Source of the DNA: Bryobacteraceae bacterium
GTDB lineage: Bacteria; Acidobacteriota; Terriglobia; Bryobacterales; Bryobacteraceae
Reading direction: 5' to 3'
Assembly: GCA_041394945.1 (NCBI GenBank)
Contig: JAWKHH010000001.1
Span: forward strand, 1,364,001 to 1,428,000
Length of the DNA: 64,000 nt
Every line of letters starts with the position of its first letter. Within the stretch, counting starts at the first letter, position 1. This document shows, one piece after another, positions 42,068 to 51,414 of the stretch. Made by a program: the position numbers and the translations under genes. A model generated the notes under the pieces. It had not been told where the DNA came from, searched no databases, and worked only from the letters and a program-made list of their open reading frames with translations.

Positions 42068-42934
42068 CTATCGATTCAGCTCCGACATCTTGTCACGGGA
42101 TTCCCTGGTGAAGGTCGCGCCGCGCTTAAGGAACATCGTGTCGTGCGCGATCCGTGCGGCCTCCTGACGCAACTGTCCCGCGATCATCTTCTGCATGTGC
42201 GCATGGCTCTGGATCGAGGCAATGTACGCCGCAGCGGAAACCATCGCCGCCGTTCCTGGCGCCAATCTGGTCGCTTCGTCCTCGATAGCTTCTGCCGCTT
42301 GCAGCGTCTGGTCTGCCGAAGCGTCTCCCATTTTGAGCGTCATGAGTTGGTCGATCGCCAAGGCATCGTCAACGTCGATCAGGTTTCGATCCTGCGGGTG
42401 AACATCTGCGGGTGCTGGCAACGTACCAAAGGTCTGCTGAAAGGCGGTGACCAACTGAGCGTGATCATTCACCTGGCGATTCCGCATGACACCTTCCAGC
42501 CGTGCAGGATTTGGAAGCTGAGCACTGTTCACGCCGATGGAGTAAAGGCCGTTCAAGAGTCCACGAAATGTTCCGATCAACTGCTGGGCAAGCCCCCGTG
42601 CGCGGTTGATTTCCGAGATCGGCCAGACGATCTGTTCCCAAAGATTTCGCAACTGGTCCAGGAACCCTCGCAACGCCTGAGATGCCGACTGGATTCCTTC
42701 CAGCAGCGGCCGCATGGTGTTGTTGATGAAGCTGAGGACGTTGTTCGCCACCTGGTTCACGGTGTTGAAAAGGCCGGTTAGTCCGCCGAATAAACCGAAC
42801 TGAGCTATCGCTGGCTGCGGAACCACCATCCCCAAAGCGAGTAGCCCCACCAGTCCAATGGCCACAGCCTTCGTCCCGATCGGCCGGCTTGTCGCAAGCA
42901 GTGATGCCGCTGTAATTACCAAAAGTAACTTCAT
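42068..42934 (-). CDS. VirB5/TrbJ-like protein (copy 2)
   Basis: A 288-residue paralogue of copy 1. It starts with a hydrophobic signal (KLLLVITAASLLATSRPIGT, then AVAIGLVGLLALGMVVPQPA) and has a helical body (FLDQLRNLWEQIVWPISEIN), then GAAAMVSAAAYIASIQSHAH-like repeats. The start at 42934 is chosen for its GAGGCGG site and because the longer ORF reads through the VirB4 region. It lies 8 bp upstream of copy 1, a tandem duplication. Confidence 0.75.
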   Translation of the reverse strand: MKLLLVITAASLLATSRPIGTKAVAIGLVGLLALGMVVPQPAIAQFGLFGGLTGLFNTVNQVANNVLSFINNTMRPLLEGIQSASQALRGFLDQLRNLWEQIVWPISEINRARGLAQQLIGTFRGLLNGLYSIGVNSAQLPNPARLEGVMRNRQVNDHAQLVTAFQQTFGTLPAPADVHPQDRNLIDVDDALAIDQLMTLKMGDASADQTLQAAEAIEDEATRLAPGTAAMVSAAAYIASIQSHAHMQKMIAGQLRQEAARIAHDTMFLKRGATFTRESRDKMSELNR

Positions 42935-42942
42935 GATCCGCC

Positions 42943-45621
42943 TCACACCCCAACGGCCGAATAGTTGACTTCCCGACGTCGGGTGCTCGCCTCCTGGACA
43001 GCACCTGAGGCCTCCTCGGGCAGGACGTCCGCGTCCGCCAGTCCGTGAGGGAACCGTTCCCCCAACTCGCGATAACGAGCAATGAGTGGCCGGCGCCGAT
43101 TGCTCTCCAAATTCAGGAAGTATGTCCGATACGCTCGCTCGCGCGGATAAGTCGTCGCGACCCAGTAGTCGACCGCGGTAGGCACGAGCCGGATCGTTTG
43201 CGTGGTCTCCGACTTCTCGCCCAGCACGAGCAAGACCTCTGCGCTTCTTCCCTTGCGGGGCGCGGAAAACCGCTTGATCTCGCTCAAAGCCACCTCGTTC
43301 AGCGCCAGGTGCTCCACGAGCGGGGTGACGTCTCCAGGCTGTTGTCCGATCACTTTCACCGAAGCGTTGCGAAGGATGCCTGAGCCGTGTTCCTTGGGCT
43401 TCTGCTTCGTACCAACAAAATCCTCCAGGGTTTGGGAGATTCCCCACACGCTTGCGCCGCGTTTCCGGGCGGTCCTGAACAACTGGACAACGCAGTCGGC
43501 GAGCACGGGCGATTCGAGGAGCGACCAGCACTCGTCCAATACCGTGATCGAGGGCTGTCCGGACTTTCCCGATGCGCGTTCGGACATCGCCTGCGCGATC
43601 AGCATGCTCATGGCAGTTTCAAGTCTGGAGTCAGCGCTCAGCCCTTCGATATTGAAGAACAGCCAGTTCGCATCCGTCCGGATTGTGGTGTGGCGGTCGA
43701 ACAGCTTCGAATAGACGCCCTTGTCGCCCGTCCACTGCCGGAGAGCCACAGCCGCCAACTGGGCGAGCTGCCGAATGTGCTCGAGCCGTTCTTCGTCCGT
43801 CCAGGTCGATAATTCGTTCCGCAGATCCGTATACGTGGGAGTCTTGTTGTCCGCGCGAACGGCAACGCGCTTGTACACCTTGGCTATCGCCTCGGACAGA
43901 ATGTTGTCGAGCAATGAGGTGTCGGACTGCCCGAGGTCGCCGATCATGTGGCGAGTCAGGTTCTTCAGGAACGCAATCTTGTCCTTGGCAGGCTGGATTT
44001 CGCCGGGCGGCAGATCCCAAGGATTGAGCGTTTCCGAGCCCTCAAGGTCAACTTCGATGACGCGCCCACCCATGAGCTCGACCAGCGGCCGGTAGGAGTC
44101 GCCACGCTCAATGATCGAGATCAGCGGATTAGCTCGCGCCATCATGAGCAGGAACATCTGAGCCATGAAGGTCTTGCCGCCACCCGACTTTGCCAGGAAC
44201 AGCATGTTGGCGTCGCCTATGGAAGGGTCATACGGGGAGAAGGGAATAAGCTGCCGGTACGGCGTGTCTAGAAGGATCAGTGGCGACTGCGGCGTGCCCT
44301 GCCACGGCATCTCGATCGGGAGCAAATCGGCCCCGTGCAATGTAAGGCAACTCAGATCGCGCTTGTTCTCCTGACCCATCCCCGGCAGACTGCCAATGAA
44401 TAACCGGCGTTGTGCAAGCGACTCCGGGATGGCGCGGGCGCCGTTCATGCGTGTCACCGCGTGAACTACTCGTTGGCGCCGGTCATTCAGCGTGCGTTGC
44501 GCTTCCTCGACATCAGCCCGGCTGACGATCGGCTTGGAAGTGCGGACCGCGATCACGAGCGAGTAGTTGCACACCTTCAATGAGGAGGAGATGACGGCCT
44601 GCAGGACCTCCTGCAACTGACTTTGCGCGACCTGCGCCTCGACATTGATCTTGAAGGCGCCGTGCGAATCTCGCTGTGCTGCCTGCATTCGCCGGAGTCG
44701 GCCCTTGAAGTGTTCGAGAATCTTCGTCTGATCGGGGATGGTGACTTCCGCATTGACGATGATCGGGAAATCCAGCACCAGAAGCTCGCGTAGAATGCCG
44801 GGGAAGGTGCCATCAGGCAGGTCCTTCATGCTAACGAAGGTGTACAAGAGCCCACCCACCTGCATGTAGTTCTCTTCCTCGTCTTCGATGCTGGTGTTGG
44901 TGATTTGCCCTCGCGCGCTCCGGTACACGAGCGAGTAATCGGCTCTGCGGAGCGGACTGCGGTCATCAAATACCGGGTTCAGCGCGCGCTTCGCTTCCAG
45001 GAACATCTCTTCATCGGACATTCGGCGGACACCCATTCCCGTCGCGACGAGTGTTTGTTCAACACCGGCCAACAAGCTGCTGAATTCGGAGAGGAGGTCC
45101 TCGTGCTCCCGGCGCTCGCGCTCGACACACTTCTCCACGGAGAAGCTGAAGAAAGGCCGCTTCTTGCCCTGGAGCCGGTCGGCCAACTCGTGATGAACGC
45201 GCGGGTTCCAGATGAAGTAGGCATGCAGAAGATGCCGCATGTAGTAGCCGCGTTTCTCGTTGGTGTCCCACTGGAGCATCCGCAGCCGGTCGATCTCCTG
45301 CAGAACAGCGTTCTCATTTCGATTGAGGCGCGGGTACGCGGAGCGCGCGTCGCCCATTCCCTCGGTAATCTCAAACCGCATCTGCAGCCGCATCGAGCGT
45401 TCAGGTAGCGAACGAATCAAAGCCTCCAGACCGTGCTTCGAGCGGTTGCGCAAATCGTCGTCGTGATAGAAGCTGTTCAGACCGGCCAACTCGTATCCGG
45501 CCACGAGGCTACCGTCAACCTGAACCATGACGCCGTCGAGGTACTCACGGACCGGCAGCAGCTCGCAGAGTGCGGGTTTCCGCAGCGATTCTTCCTGTTT
45601 GGCAAGCGTGCGTGGTGTCAT
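42943..45621 (-). CDS. virB4: VirB4/TrbE-type ATPase
   Basis: An 892-residue protein. The N-terminal half (VQVDGSLVAGYELAGLNSFY near residue 30) is the CagE/TrbE domain. The ATPase has MLFLAKSGGGKTFMAQMFLL (Walker A) near residue 445 and ITVLDECWSLLESPV (Walker B) near residue 705, then LFRTARKRGASVWGISQTLE. VirB4 powers pilus and channel assembly. The start at 45621 overlaps the stop of the VirB3-like gene (TAATG). An upstream ATG in this frame is rejected for the overlap it would cause. Confidence 0.9.
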   Translation of the reverse strand: MTPRTLAKQEESLRKPALCELLPVREYLDGVMVQVDGSLVAGYELAGLNSFYHDDDLRNRSKHGLEALIRSLPERSMRLQMRFEITEGMGDARSAYPRLNRNENAVLQEIDRLRMLQWDTNEKRGYYMRHLLHAYFIWNPRVHHELADRLQGKKRPFFSFSVEKCVERERREHEDLLSEFSSLLAGVEQTLVATGMGVRRMSDEEMFLEAKRALNPVFDDRSPLRRADYSLVYRSARGQITNTSIEDEEENYMQVGGLLYTFVSMKDLPDGTFPGILRELLVLDFPIIVNAEVTIPDQTKILEHFKGRLRRMQAAQRDSHGAFKINVEAQVAQSQLQEVLQAVISSSLKVCNYSLVIAVRTSKPIVSRADVEEAQRTLNDRRQRVVHAVTRMNGARAIPESLAQRRLFIGSLPGMGQENKRDLSCLTLHGADLLPIEMPWQGTPQSPLILLDTPYRQLIPFSPYDPSIGDANMLFLAKSGGGKTFMAQMFLLMMARANPLISIIERGDSYRPLVELMGGRVIEVDLEGSETLNPWDLPPGEIQPAKDKIAFLKNLTRHMIGDLGQSDTSLLDNILSEAIAKVYKRVAVRADNKTPTYTDLRNELSTWTDEERLEHIRQLAQLAAVALRQWTGDKGVYSKLFDRHTTIRTDANWLFFNIEGLSADSRLETAMSMLIAQAMSERASGKSGQPSITVLDECWSLLESPVLADCVVQLFRTARKRGASVWGISQTLEDFVGTKQKPKEHGSGILRNASVKVIGQQPGDVTPLVEHLALNEVALSEIKRFSAPRKGRSAEVLLVLGEKSETTQTIRLVPTAVDYWVATTYPRERAYRTYFLNLESNRRRPLIARYRELGERFPHGLADADVLPEEASGAVQEASTRRREVNYSAVGV

Positions 45622-45947
45622 TACCTCAAGAACTCCTTCGTGAATTCGCGGTCGGGTTCCAGACCGCAGTAGATGTGAGGCTTGGCGTGCCACACGATCA
45701 CGTCGCGGATGTAGCCGCGAGGCTTGCCGTACTTGAACAACATCAGGACCGGCACGGCAACAATTGGCACGACATATTGAAGAACGATGTTCAGCGGAAC
45801 ACCGTAGAGGTCGCGGCCAAGAAAGCGGCCGACGATGTTCATCACCGCAGCGAGACCGATCACGATGAAGAGGTCCTCGAATTCCAGGTAGAAGAAGGTC
45901 ACCCGCTGATGCAGGTTGCGGTGTACTGGTGTGACTTCAAGCGCCAT
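45621..45947 (-). CDS. VirB3/TrbD-like membrane protein
   Basis: A 108-residue protein with two hydrophobic segments (LFIVIGLAAVMNIVGRFLGR, NIVLQYVVPIVAVPVLMLF) and a basic C-terminus. This fits VirB3/TrbD, which sits beside VirB4 in the inner membrane. AGGAGGAGCTGC precedes the ATG. It is coupled to VirB4. Confidence 0.75.
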   Translation of the reverse strand: MALEVTPVHRNLHQRVTFFYLEFEDLFIVIGLAAVMNIVGRFLGRDLYGVPLNIVLQYVVPIVAVPVLMLFKYGKPRGYIRDVIVWHAKPHIYCGLEPDREFTKEFLR

Positions 45948-45957
45948 GCAGCTCCTC

Positions 45958-46413
45958 CTAACTGACCCCTCCTACTCCTTGCGCAACGAAAAACTCAGCC
46001 AACCGAAGCGCCCCGGACAGGCCGAAGCACACCATCGCCGCGGCGAGATGCCGCGCCCATGGAGCGCCCGGGTAGATCCGAAAGCCCATCCCGCCGTAGT
46101 GCATGATCGCGAGCACTATCTGAAGCACGCCGTAGAGCGGCAGGAACACATTGGCGGACCAATTCACCAGACCGAGCAGGGTCACCCACACCGCATCGGG
46201 ATCGTTCCAGGCCCGCTGCCGTGCGAACGTCTCGATTGCCCGGAGGATGCCCGATACCATCAATGCTGCAAGGCCGGCGTACATCGAATATTGGAATGGC
46301 GCCTGCCGCGAGAAACGCAGCACGGCGACGACGAAGAACATGCCGGCCAGCGTCGGCATGATGACGTTCGCGAACCAGTTTGTGAGGTTGGTGAGTCCGG
46401 TCAGAAAGTCCAC
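45958..46413 (-). CDS. VirB2-like membrane protein (pilin-type candidate)
   Basis: A 151-residue protein with three to four hydrophobic segments (ANVIMPTLAGMFFVVAVLRF, YAGLAALMVSGILRAIETFA, ANVFLPLYGVLQIVLAIMHY). It ends with LRLAEFFVAQGVGGVS. The last residues match the pilin-type gene at 47175-47540 (LEFWINQGGGGVS). The GTG start has GACAGGAGG upstream. It is longer than most VirB2 pilins, so it may be a VirB2-derived channel protein. Confidence 0.6.
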   Translation of the reverse strand: MDFLTGLTNLTNWFANVIMPTLAGMFFVVAVLRFSRQAPFQYSMYAGLAALMVSGILRAIETFARQRAWNDPDAVWVTLLGLVNWSANVFLPLYGVLQIVLAIMHYGGMGFRIYPGAPWARHLAAAMVCFGLSGALRLAEFFVAQGVGGVS

Positions 46414-46428
46414 AGTTCCTCCTGTCGC

Positions 46429-47091
46429 TCACATCATCCGGGTGATCAGAATCCACAGGGCGCTCACCGTCAGAAACCCGCCGGCGCAAGCGACCAGGCG
46501 CAGGTAGCCTGGGCGATTGAAAGCGAACAGGACGATTGCCCCGCAGATCGCGAGACCCGCGGCGATCGGCATGATGCGGCTCGCGAGATACGTCCACATG
46601 GATTCGAGCGCGAGCGCCACTGAGAATCGGTCGCCGCCGGGTGTCCAGCCGTCGATGAGTGCGTGCGTACTGGAAATGGCCAAGAGAAACATGGCGCTCA
46701 GTATTGATGGCAACGGCCCGGCGCCACTCGCCGTATCGAGAACGGCACGAACGACGAAGTACGCAGCCGCAACCGGCGCGATCCGCGCGACGATGAACGA
46801 ACTCACGAACGTCGAGGCATCTTGTTGGAAGCTTGCCAGCCACGGCGTTCCGATCGCAGCGCCTGGCGGAAAGAAAACGGGAACGCCAAAGAACTGAAAC
46901 CACGTCAGCGTAGGTTCGAGCCCCAGGAAGATAACGGCCCAAAGCATCCACTTCGAGAAGCCTCCGCCGACCCAAAACACCGATCCTCCCTCCCTGCGGA
47001 GCGCAATCCCCGCGTTGAGCAGACACAGAAACGCTGCCGGAACGGCCAGGAGCAGCATGACTCGCGAGATGTCGTACAAGAGGGGTGGCAT
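46429..47091 (-). CDS. polytopic membrane protein of the secretion block
   Basis: A 220-residue protein with about six hydrophobic segments (VMLLLAVPAAFLCLLNAGIA, MLWAVIFLGLEPTLTWFQFF, SILSAMFLLAISSTHALIDG, AAGLAICGAIVLFAFNRPGY, LTVSALWILITRMM). The ATG at 47091 is chosen for AGAGGA ahead. It lies between the two pilin-like genes and is not assigned to a Vir protein; it may be a helper of pilin insertion. Confidence 0.6.
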   Translation of the reverse strand: MPPLLYDISRVMLLLAVPAAFLCLLNAGIALRREGGSVFWVGGGFSKWMLWAVIFLGLEPTLTWFQFFGVPVFFPPGAAIGTPWLASFQQDASTFVSSFIVARIAPVAAAYFVVRAVLDTASGAGPLPSILSAMFLLAISSTHALIDGWTPGGDRFSVALALESMWTYLASRIMPIAAGLAICGAIVLFAFNRPGYLRLVACAGGFLTVSALWILITRMM

Positions 47092-47174
47092 CGTACTCGT
47101 CCTCTTTCTTTGCCGAAGGTGCGGGTGGGTCAACCACCCGCACCTCAACGTACGTTGGTTGTCCCTTGAGCCCC

Positions 47175-47540
47175 TTACGACACACCGCCGCCGCCCTGGT
47201 TGATCCAGAATTCGAGCAGGCGCGTGACGCCGGACACAGCGAGACACCCGAGCGCGGTGACGACGTAGCGCATCGCTCCGCGCCCAGCGATGTAGGCCAC
47301 GAGGCCTCCGGCGATCGCGAGCGCGGCGCCGACGGGAGCGATGACGTTGCCGATCCAGTTGACGAGGTTCAGAAAGGCACCCTCAGGTTGAGCGCCCGTC
47401 TGGCCTTGGACTGCGACGTTGGTCTGCGGAGCCGCTCCCAGATTCTGGGCAAGCAGCACCACGTTGGTGGATGTGAGGAACAGGAGCACCGCCGCGAGCA
47501 GGAGCGCTGCCCGCTGCCTCGTTCCCGATAGCTGTTGCAT
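47175..47540 (-). CDS. VirB2/TrbC-like pilin candidate
   Basis: A 121-residue protein. It has a signal segment (ALLLAAVLLFLTSTNVVLLA, ending AQ near residue 31), then a Gln/Gly spacer and two hydrophobic helices (WIGNVIAPVGAALAIAGGLV, VVTALGCLAVSGVTRLLEF). It ends QGGGGVS. The size and layout fit a TrbC/VirB2 pilin precursor. GGGAGGTC precedes the ATG. It is the first gene of secretion block 2. Confidence 0.75.
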   Translation of the reverse strand: MQQLSGTRQRAALLLAAVLLFLTSTNVVLLAQNLGAAPQTNVAVQGQTGAQPEGAFLNLVNWIGNVIAPVGAALAIAGGLVAYIAGRGAMRYVVTALGCLAVSGVTRLLEFWINQGGGGVS

Positions 47541-47853
47541 GAGGGTTGACCTCCCGGCTTTTCAGATTCTGCTCAAGCGGAACGCCAGAGCATGGGAGGA
47601 ATGTACAGCAGAGTCCCCGAATCCCAAAACGACTGTGAAGAGTTGGGGCGCGCTCTGTGGGCGAAACCGAGCATAAGCGGGACCCAGAACAGTGTTTCCG
47701 CCGTCCTCGAATTCCACCGCCAGGCGGCCTTGTGCCACAATAGCCGCTTCATGCAAACTCATTCGGACACGAAACCAGTTTTTGCACGGCCGCGCTCTAC
47801 GGTCGGCCGCGTCAAGCGTAAGCAGGACTGCTCGGAAGTGGGGAGTTCACGAC
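47541..47853. other. divergent intergenic region
   Basis: About 310 bp between the pilin gene (-) and the SIR2/STAND gene (+). The minus-strand ORF 47562-47762 lacks a ribosome site and is not called. Promoters for both directions should lie here, but no strong -10/-35 pair stands out. No repeat is seen. Confidence 0.5.
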
Positions 47854-50800
47854 ATGCCGATTGACGAACTGTCTCGTTTCTTGGACTTGGCGCTCTCAGG
47901 CAGGGCTGTACTCTATGCTGGACAGGATCTTGAACCTGGGACCAGCAACCGCCTGGCGAACGTACTTCGGCAGATGCTTCGCCGCGATGCCGACCGTTCC
48001 TTGCTAGACATGTGTTCGTCTTTGTCGGACCCCAGTCCGATCATAGAGGCGGCGAAGGCAATCAGTAGTGTCGGCACGACTATCGGTGTGCGAAGTGTTG
48101 CCGAGGTCCCTTGGGCCGCTGTCTTTACGTCCGCAATCGACGACGTTCTGTCGACGGAACTCGGACGCCAGGCTTCCGAAGGTCGGCGCCTCCGGCACCT
48201 CGCAGTCGATGAGCGGATGCCTGCTTTCTTCCCGCGGCAGAATGATGTACTTTCCGTCCTCCATTTAATGCATCTGGCCGATGCTCAGACTACGACTGGG
48301 GTGCCCGTTTACGGACGCCAGTGGTCGAGAACGCAGCGGCTTCTCATACCAGGTGTACTCCGGGTTTTGCCAGAAGCGATAGGGCCCGCGCACATTCTGT
48401 GTGTTGCAGGCGTAACAGCCTCCGACCCCATCGCTTTCGATCTTGTCGCCGCGATGGCCGCAGACCTCGACCCTGATAATGTGTACTGGTTCAAATCCCC
48501 CTCGGACGAAATCGACCGCGACTCGATCCTCGCACTTGCACCAAGCATTCACATTCTCGACCTAGACCTGCCGTCGGCGTTAACCTCAAACGATGCCGTC
48601 GAATCCCGGGTTGCTGAAGCTAAACGAGATGTACTTGAGACAGAGGACTTAGCAATTACCGTTGGGGCCGCTCCAAATCGACGCGTCCTGACTTTTCGCG
48701 CGGCCGAGTTGCGCGAGTTCCGACGACATCTGACCATCCTGTCTGATTTTACCGATGCCACAGCGCCGCATGATCCCGTCAAGAGGAAGCAGGAATTCGT
48801 AAATTTCTTATCGCAGAGCAGGCAAATTCCTACATGGCAGGGCATCAGTGAAGGATACGTTTTTGAACGCGATCGGTATCGAACACTACTGAAATACGTG
48901 GTTGACCGGGTGGAGGTCGTCTCTGGTGGCAGTTCTCGCTCACACAGCCGCAGTGAGGTCGGGCCGATTCTTCTAACCGGTCCGCCCGCCGCCGGACGTA
49001 CGATTGGCTTGCTTTGGCTCGGGTACCATCTTCGGCGTCGTGGTGTCTTTACTGTTCAACTCCTGCCATCTGGCGGCATGGTTGACAACGGTGCGATCGA
49101 GCAAATCATTCGGTTAGCTGAAGCACGTGGGGCGACAACTACCGTGATCATACTTGACCGCACGGACCGGCGCGTGGCAGAGAACTTAGATAAGCATCTA
49201 CGAAGTGCGGGCCGCAGAACCATTGTTGTTGCGTCATCCGCCCCGGCTCTTCGACGGCACCAAGCTGGGAGCGAGCAATTGGATGAGGAGGAGACGTTTC
49301 GAGGCAAGGAGATCGAGCTGGAACATGGTCTGTCGGCGGATGAGGTAGATCGCTTTCGCGCGTATGTTGCTACCAATAGCCCTTCGACAAGCGCCGACCT
49401 ACTTCTCACCCTAGTCGCATCCGACCCGACACTTTTTGCTGTGCTTTATCGGCTCATACCGGACACGCGTGAAAACATCCGAAGTGTCCTGATTGATGAG
49501 TATATGACTCTGGTTGAAGGGCTCGCTACATTTCGTCCTCCTGCTCAGGATGCAGTCCGAGGGAGCGCATTGAGCGAACAGTTGCGACTCTGGGTTGCCA
49601 CTCGTCAACTCCGATCCGGTCCCGGCACGATGGATCAGCCGCAACCAAACGACGCCTGGTACCACATCGCAACACAGCTACCACAGCTGGTCCTTTTGTT
49701 TTCAAGTTTGGACGAGGCCATCTCCTTAAACCTCCTTACGAAGCGTTTCCCTGGGCTTCTGCGCGTCTACTCGACTCTTCGACAAACGCTTGAGAGCAGC
49801 GGACTCTTTGCGGAAGTAGCACTTGATCGCCAGAGCGACATAGGTCTCACGGCGGTGAACGGGTTCATCGCTCATCTATTGCTCGATGCTGCATTGCCGT
49901 CCTCCATCGCTAAGCTTGAAACGCTCGCGAAGTTGTTGTTCGAGTTTCCGTGGGACCCAAATCGAAGGTCATTCGACTCACCAGAACAGGCGCTTTTGAT
50001 CCATGTGATTCGGAGCATTTCGCCGCCGAGTGGTGCCTTCCAAAGCGACTATCAGAGAACGGAGGACCTGCGTGCGCTCGCCAATATTCTTAGGAAACTG
50101 CGGGAGGAATACGGCGCCACGCTGCCACAACTAATTCTCATCGAGGGAATCGTGCTTCGCCACATCGGGCGGAGGATGGGCGACAGCGATAGGGGAGACG
50201 AGGCGATCGAATACTACCGGCGGAGTCGGACGGTACTTGAGTCTGCAAAGGAGATCCTGGCCGGCCGCAAACCGTCTCCCGGCCGAAACTTCGAGATGTC
50301 CATGGTGCTAAATGCAATTGCCGCGACGATTGGGCACAGTTTTACGGCAGAATCCAGACTGCAACAGGTCAACGAGGCCGAATGCAAGAAGCTGGTTGAT
50401 AACGCCCTCTCAATCGCGAGCGAGTCTCGCGCGTACACCGACGCATATCATCCGCTTGACACCGCCTTTTGGACGAACCGAGACTTCTTTGATTATCTGG
50501 GCGGGCGTCCTCAGACTGTCGAAACGGAAGCAGCTCGTCAGAGCGCGCTGCTAAGTATGGCTGACGCAGTTGACAAAGCGGGAGAACTCGGCGAACTCCC
50601 TTCCGACCAGGCGGATCGTTTAGTCGGACGCCTCGTTGATCTGGATTCGAGACTCGGCAATGTGCATGCGGCCGTTGACCGGGCAGAGTCGGAAGCAGCT
50701 AAAGGTCGCTACAGCGGCGTTTGCCTGCTAGCGCGTCACAGGGCTATCGATAGTAGTAATTCAATCGTCAGCCCTGAGCATGCGAAGGCCGCGCTGTCCT

Positions 50801-51405
50801 ACCTTGAGGGCTTTGCGCCCCGCATCATGAGCGACGACCGCGCCTTGACCCTGATGCATCGGTTGTGGGTTGCAGGCCACCTGGGCGACAGGCGCCTAGA
50901 TGACGGACCCCACGCTATCGGGTGTAGCGCTGGCGAATGGCATCAGCTAGAGACGATTGCTTCAGCTCGGAGAACCTTGGGCGGGCATACACGGATACCA
51001 TATGTGAATTTCTGGCTTGCAGTGGCGTACTCGCAGCAGGGCGACATGAGGCGGACGCTGCAGACACTCGAAGAAGTGCAGGCAAATTCATTGGCGTTCA
51101 GTCACCGCAGACTAACGCCTCTGGTTTATTTGGCCGATCAGGGTGGGGCTCCGATCCGCTTCGGCGCCGTCGTTCGCCGTCGAGATGAAGATGACCTTAT
51201 CACGATGTTCGTACCTGCTATCAGCATCGAGGTTAAGCTCTCCAAGCGCTATCAGGGACAAACCCTCATGAATCTGCAAAGGGCTGACGAAGCAAATGTG
51301 CTCGTCGCGCTGAATTACTGGAATCCAATGGCTGTGGATCCCGATTGGGAGCGAGATCGTGCGCAAAGAGTTTCTTCCTCTAGAGGCAGAGCAGGCAAAG
51401 GTTAG
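47854..51405 (+). CDS. SIR2-like/STAND-type NTPase, putative defence protein
   Basis: An 1183-residue protein. The N-terminus (AVLYAGQDLEPG near residue 20, VPWAAVFTSAIDDVLS near residue 85, ILCVAGVTASDPIAFDLVAA near residue 190) looks like the SIR2-like domain of defence proteins, but the usual T-x-N-x-D reads T-S-A-I-D, so the NAD Asn is missing. A P-loop region follows: GPPAAGRT (376-383), with Arg in place of the Walker A Lys, and TTVIILDRTD (D435). The C-terminus is helical, repeat-rich (AIEYYRRSRTVLESAKEILA) and ends with strands. The ATG at 47854 has GGGAG upstream. It forms an operon with the TOPRIM gene 9 bp downstream. Confidence 0.75.
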   Translation: MPIDELSRFLDLALSGRAVLYAGQDLEPGTSNRLANVLRQMLRRDADRSLLDMCSSLSDPSPIIEAAKAISSVGTTIGVRSVAEVPWAAVFTSAIDDVLSTELGRQASEGRRLRHLAVDERMPAFFPRQNDVLSVLHLMHLADAQTTTGVPVYGRQWSRTQRLLIPGVLRVLPEAIGPAHILCVAGVTASDPIAFDLVAAMAADLDPDNVYWFKSPSDEIDRDSILALAPSIHILDLDLPSALTSNDAVESRVAEAKRDVLETEDLAITVGAAPNRRVLTFRAAELREFRRHLTILSDFTDATAPHDPVKRKQEFVNFLSQSRQIPTWQGISEGYVFERDRYRTLLKYVVDRVEVVSGGSSRSHSRSEVGPILLTGPPAAGRTIGLLWLGYHLRRRGVFTVQLLPSGGMVDNGAIEQIIRLAEARGATTTVIILDRTDRRVAENLDKHLRSAGRRTIVVASSAPALRRHQAGSEQLDEEETFRGKEIELEHGLSADEVDRFRAYVATNSPSTSADLLLTLVASDPTLFAVLYRLIPDTRENIRSVLIDEYMTLVEGLATFRPPAQDAVRGSALSEQLRLWVATRQLRSGPGTMDQPQPNDAWYHIATQLPQLVLLFSSLDEAISLNLLTKRFPGLLRVYSTLRQTLESSGLFAEVALDRQSDIGLTAVNGFIAHLLLDAALPSSIAKLETLAKLLFEFPWDPNRRSFDSPEQALLIHVIRSISPPSGAFQSDYQRTEDLRALANILRKLREEYGATLPQLILIEGIVLRHIGRRMGDSDRGDEAIEYYRRSRTVLESAKEILAGRKPSPGRNFEMSMVLNAIAATIGHSFTAESRLQQVNEAECKKLVDNALSIASESRAYTDAYHPLDTAFWTNRDFFDYLGGRPQTVETEAARQSALLSMADAVDKAGELGELPSDQADRLVGRLVDLDSRLGNVHAAVDRAESEAAKGRYSGVCLLARHRAIDSSNSIVSPEHAKAALSYLEGFAPRIMSDDRALTLMHRLWVAGHLGDRRLDDGPHAIGCSAGEWHQLETIASARRTLGGHTRIPYVNFWLAVAYSQQGDMRRTLQTLEEVQANSLAFSHRRLTPLVYLADQGGAPIRFGAVVRRRDEDDLITMFVPAISIEVKLSKRYQGQTLMNLQRADEANVLVALNYWNPMAVDPDWERDRAQRVSSSRGRAGKG

Positions 51406-51414
51406 TAGATCACC

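Noticed and set aside
42935..43531. N-terminal extension of the VirB5-like copy 2 ORF
   Set aside because: It lies in another frame within VirB4 and precedes a good ribosome site and signal peptide at 42934.
47562..47762. 66-aa minus-strand ORF in the divergent region
   Set aside because: No ribosome site, and it covers the region expected to hold promoters.
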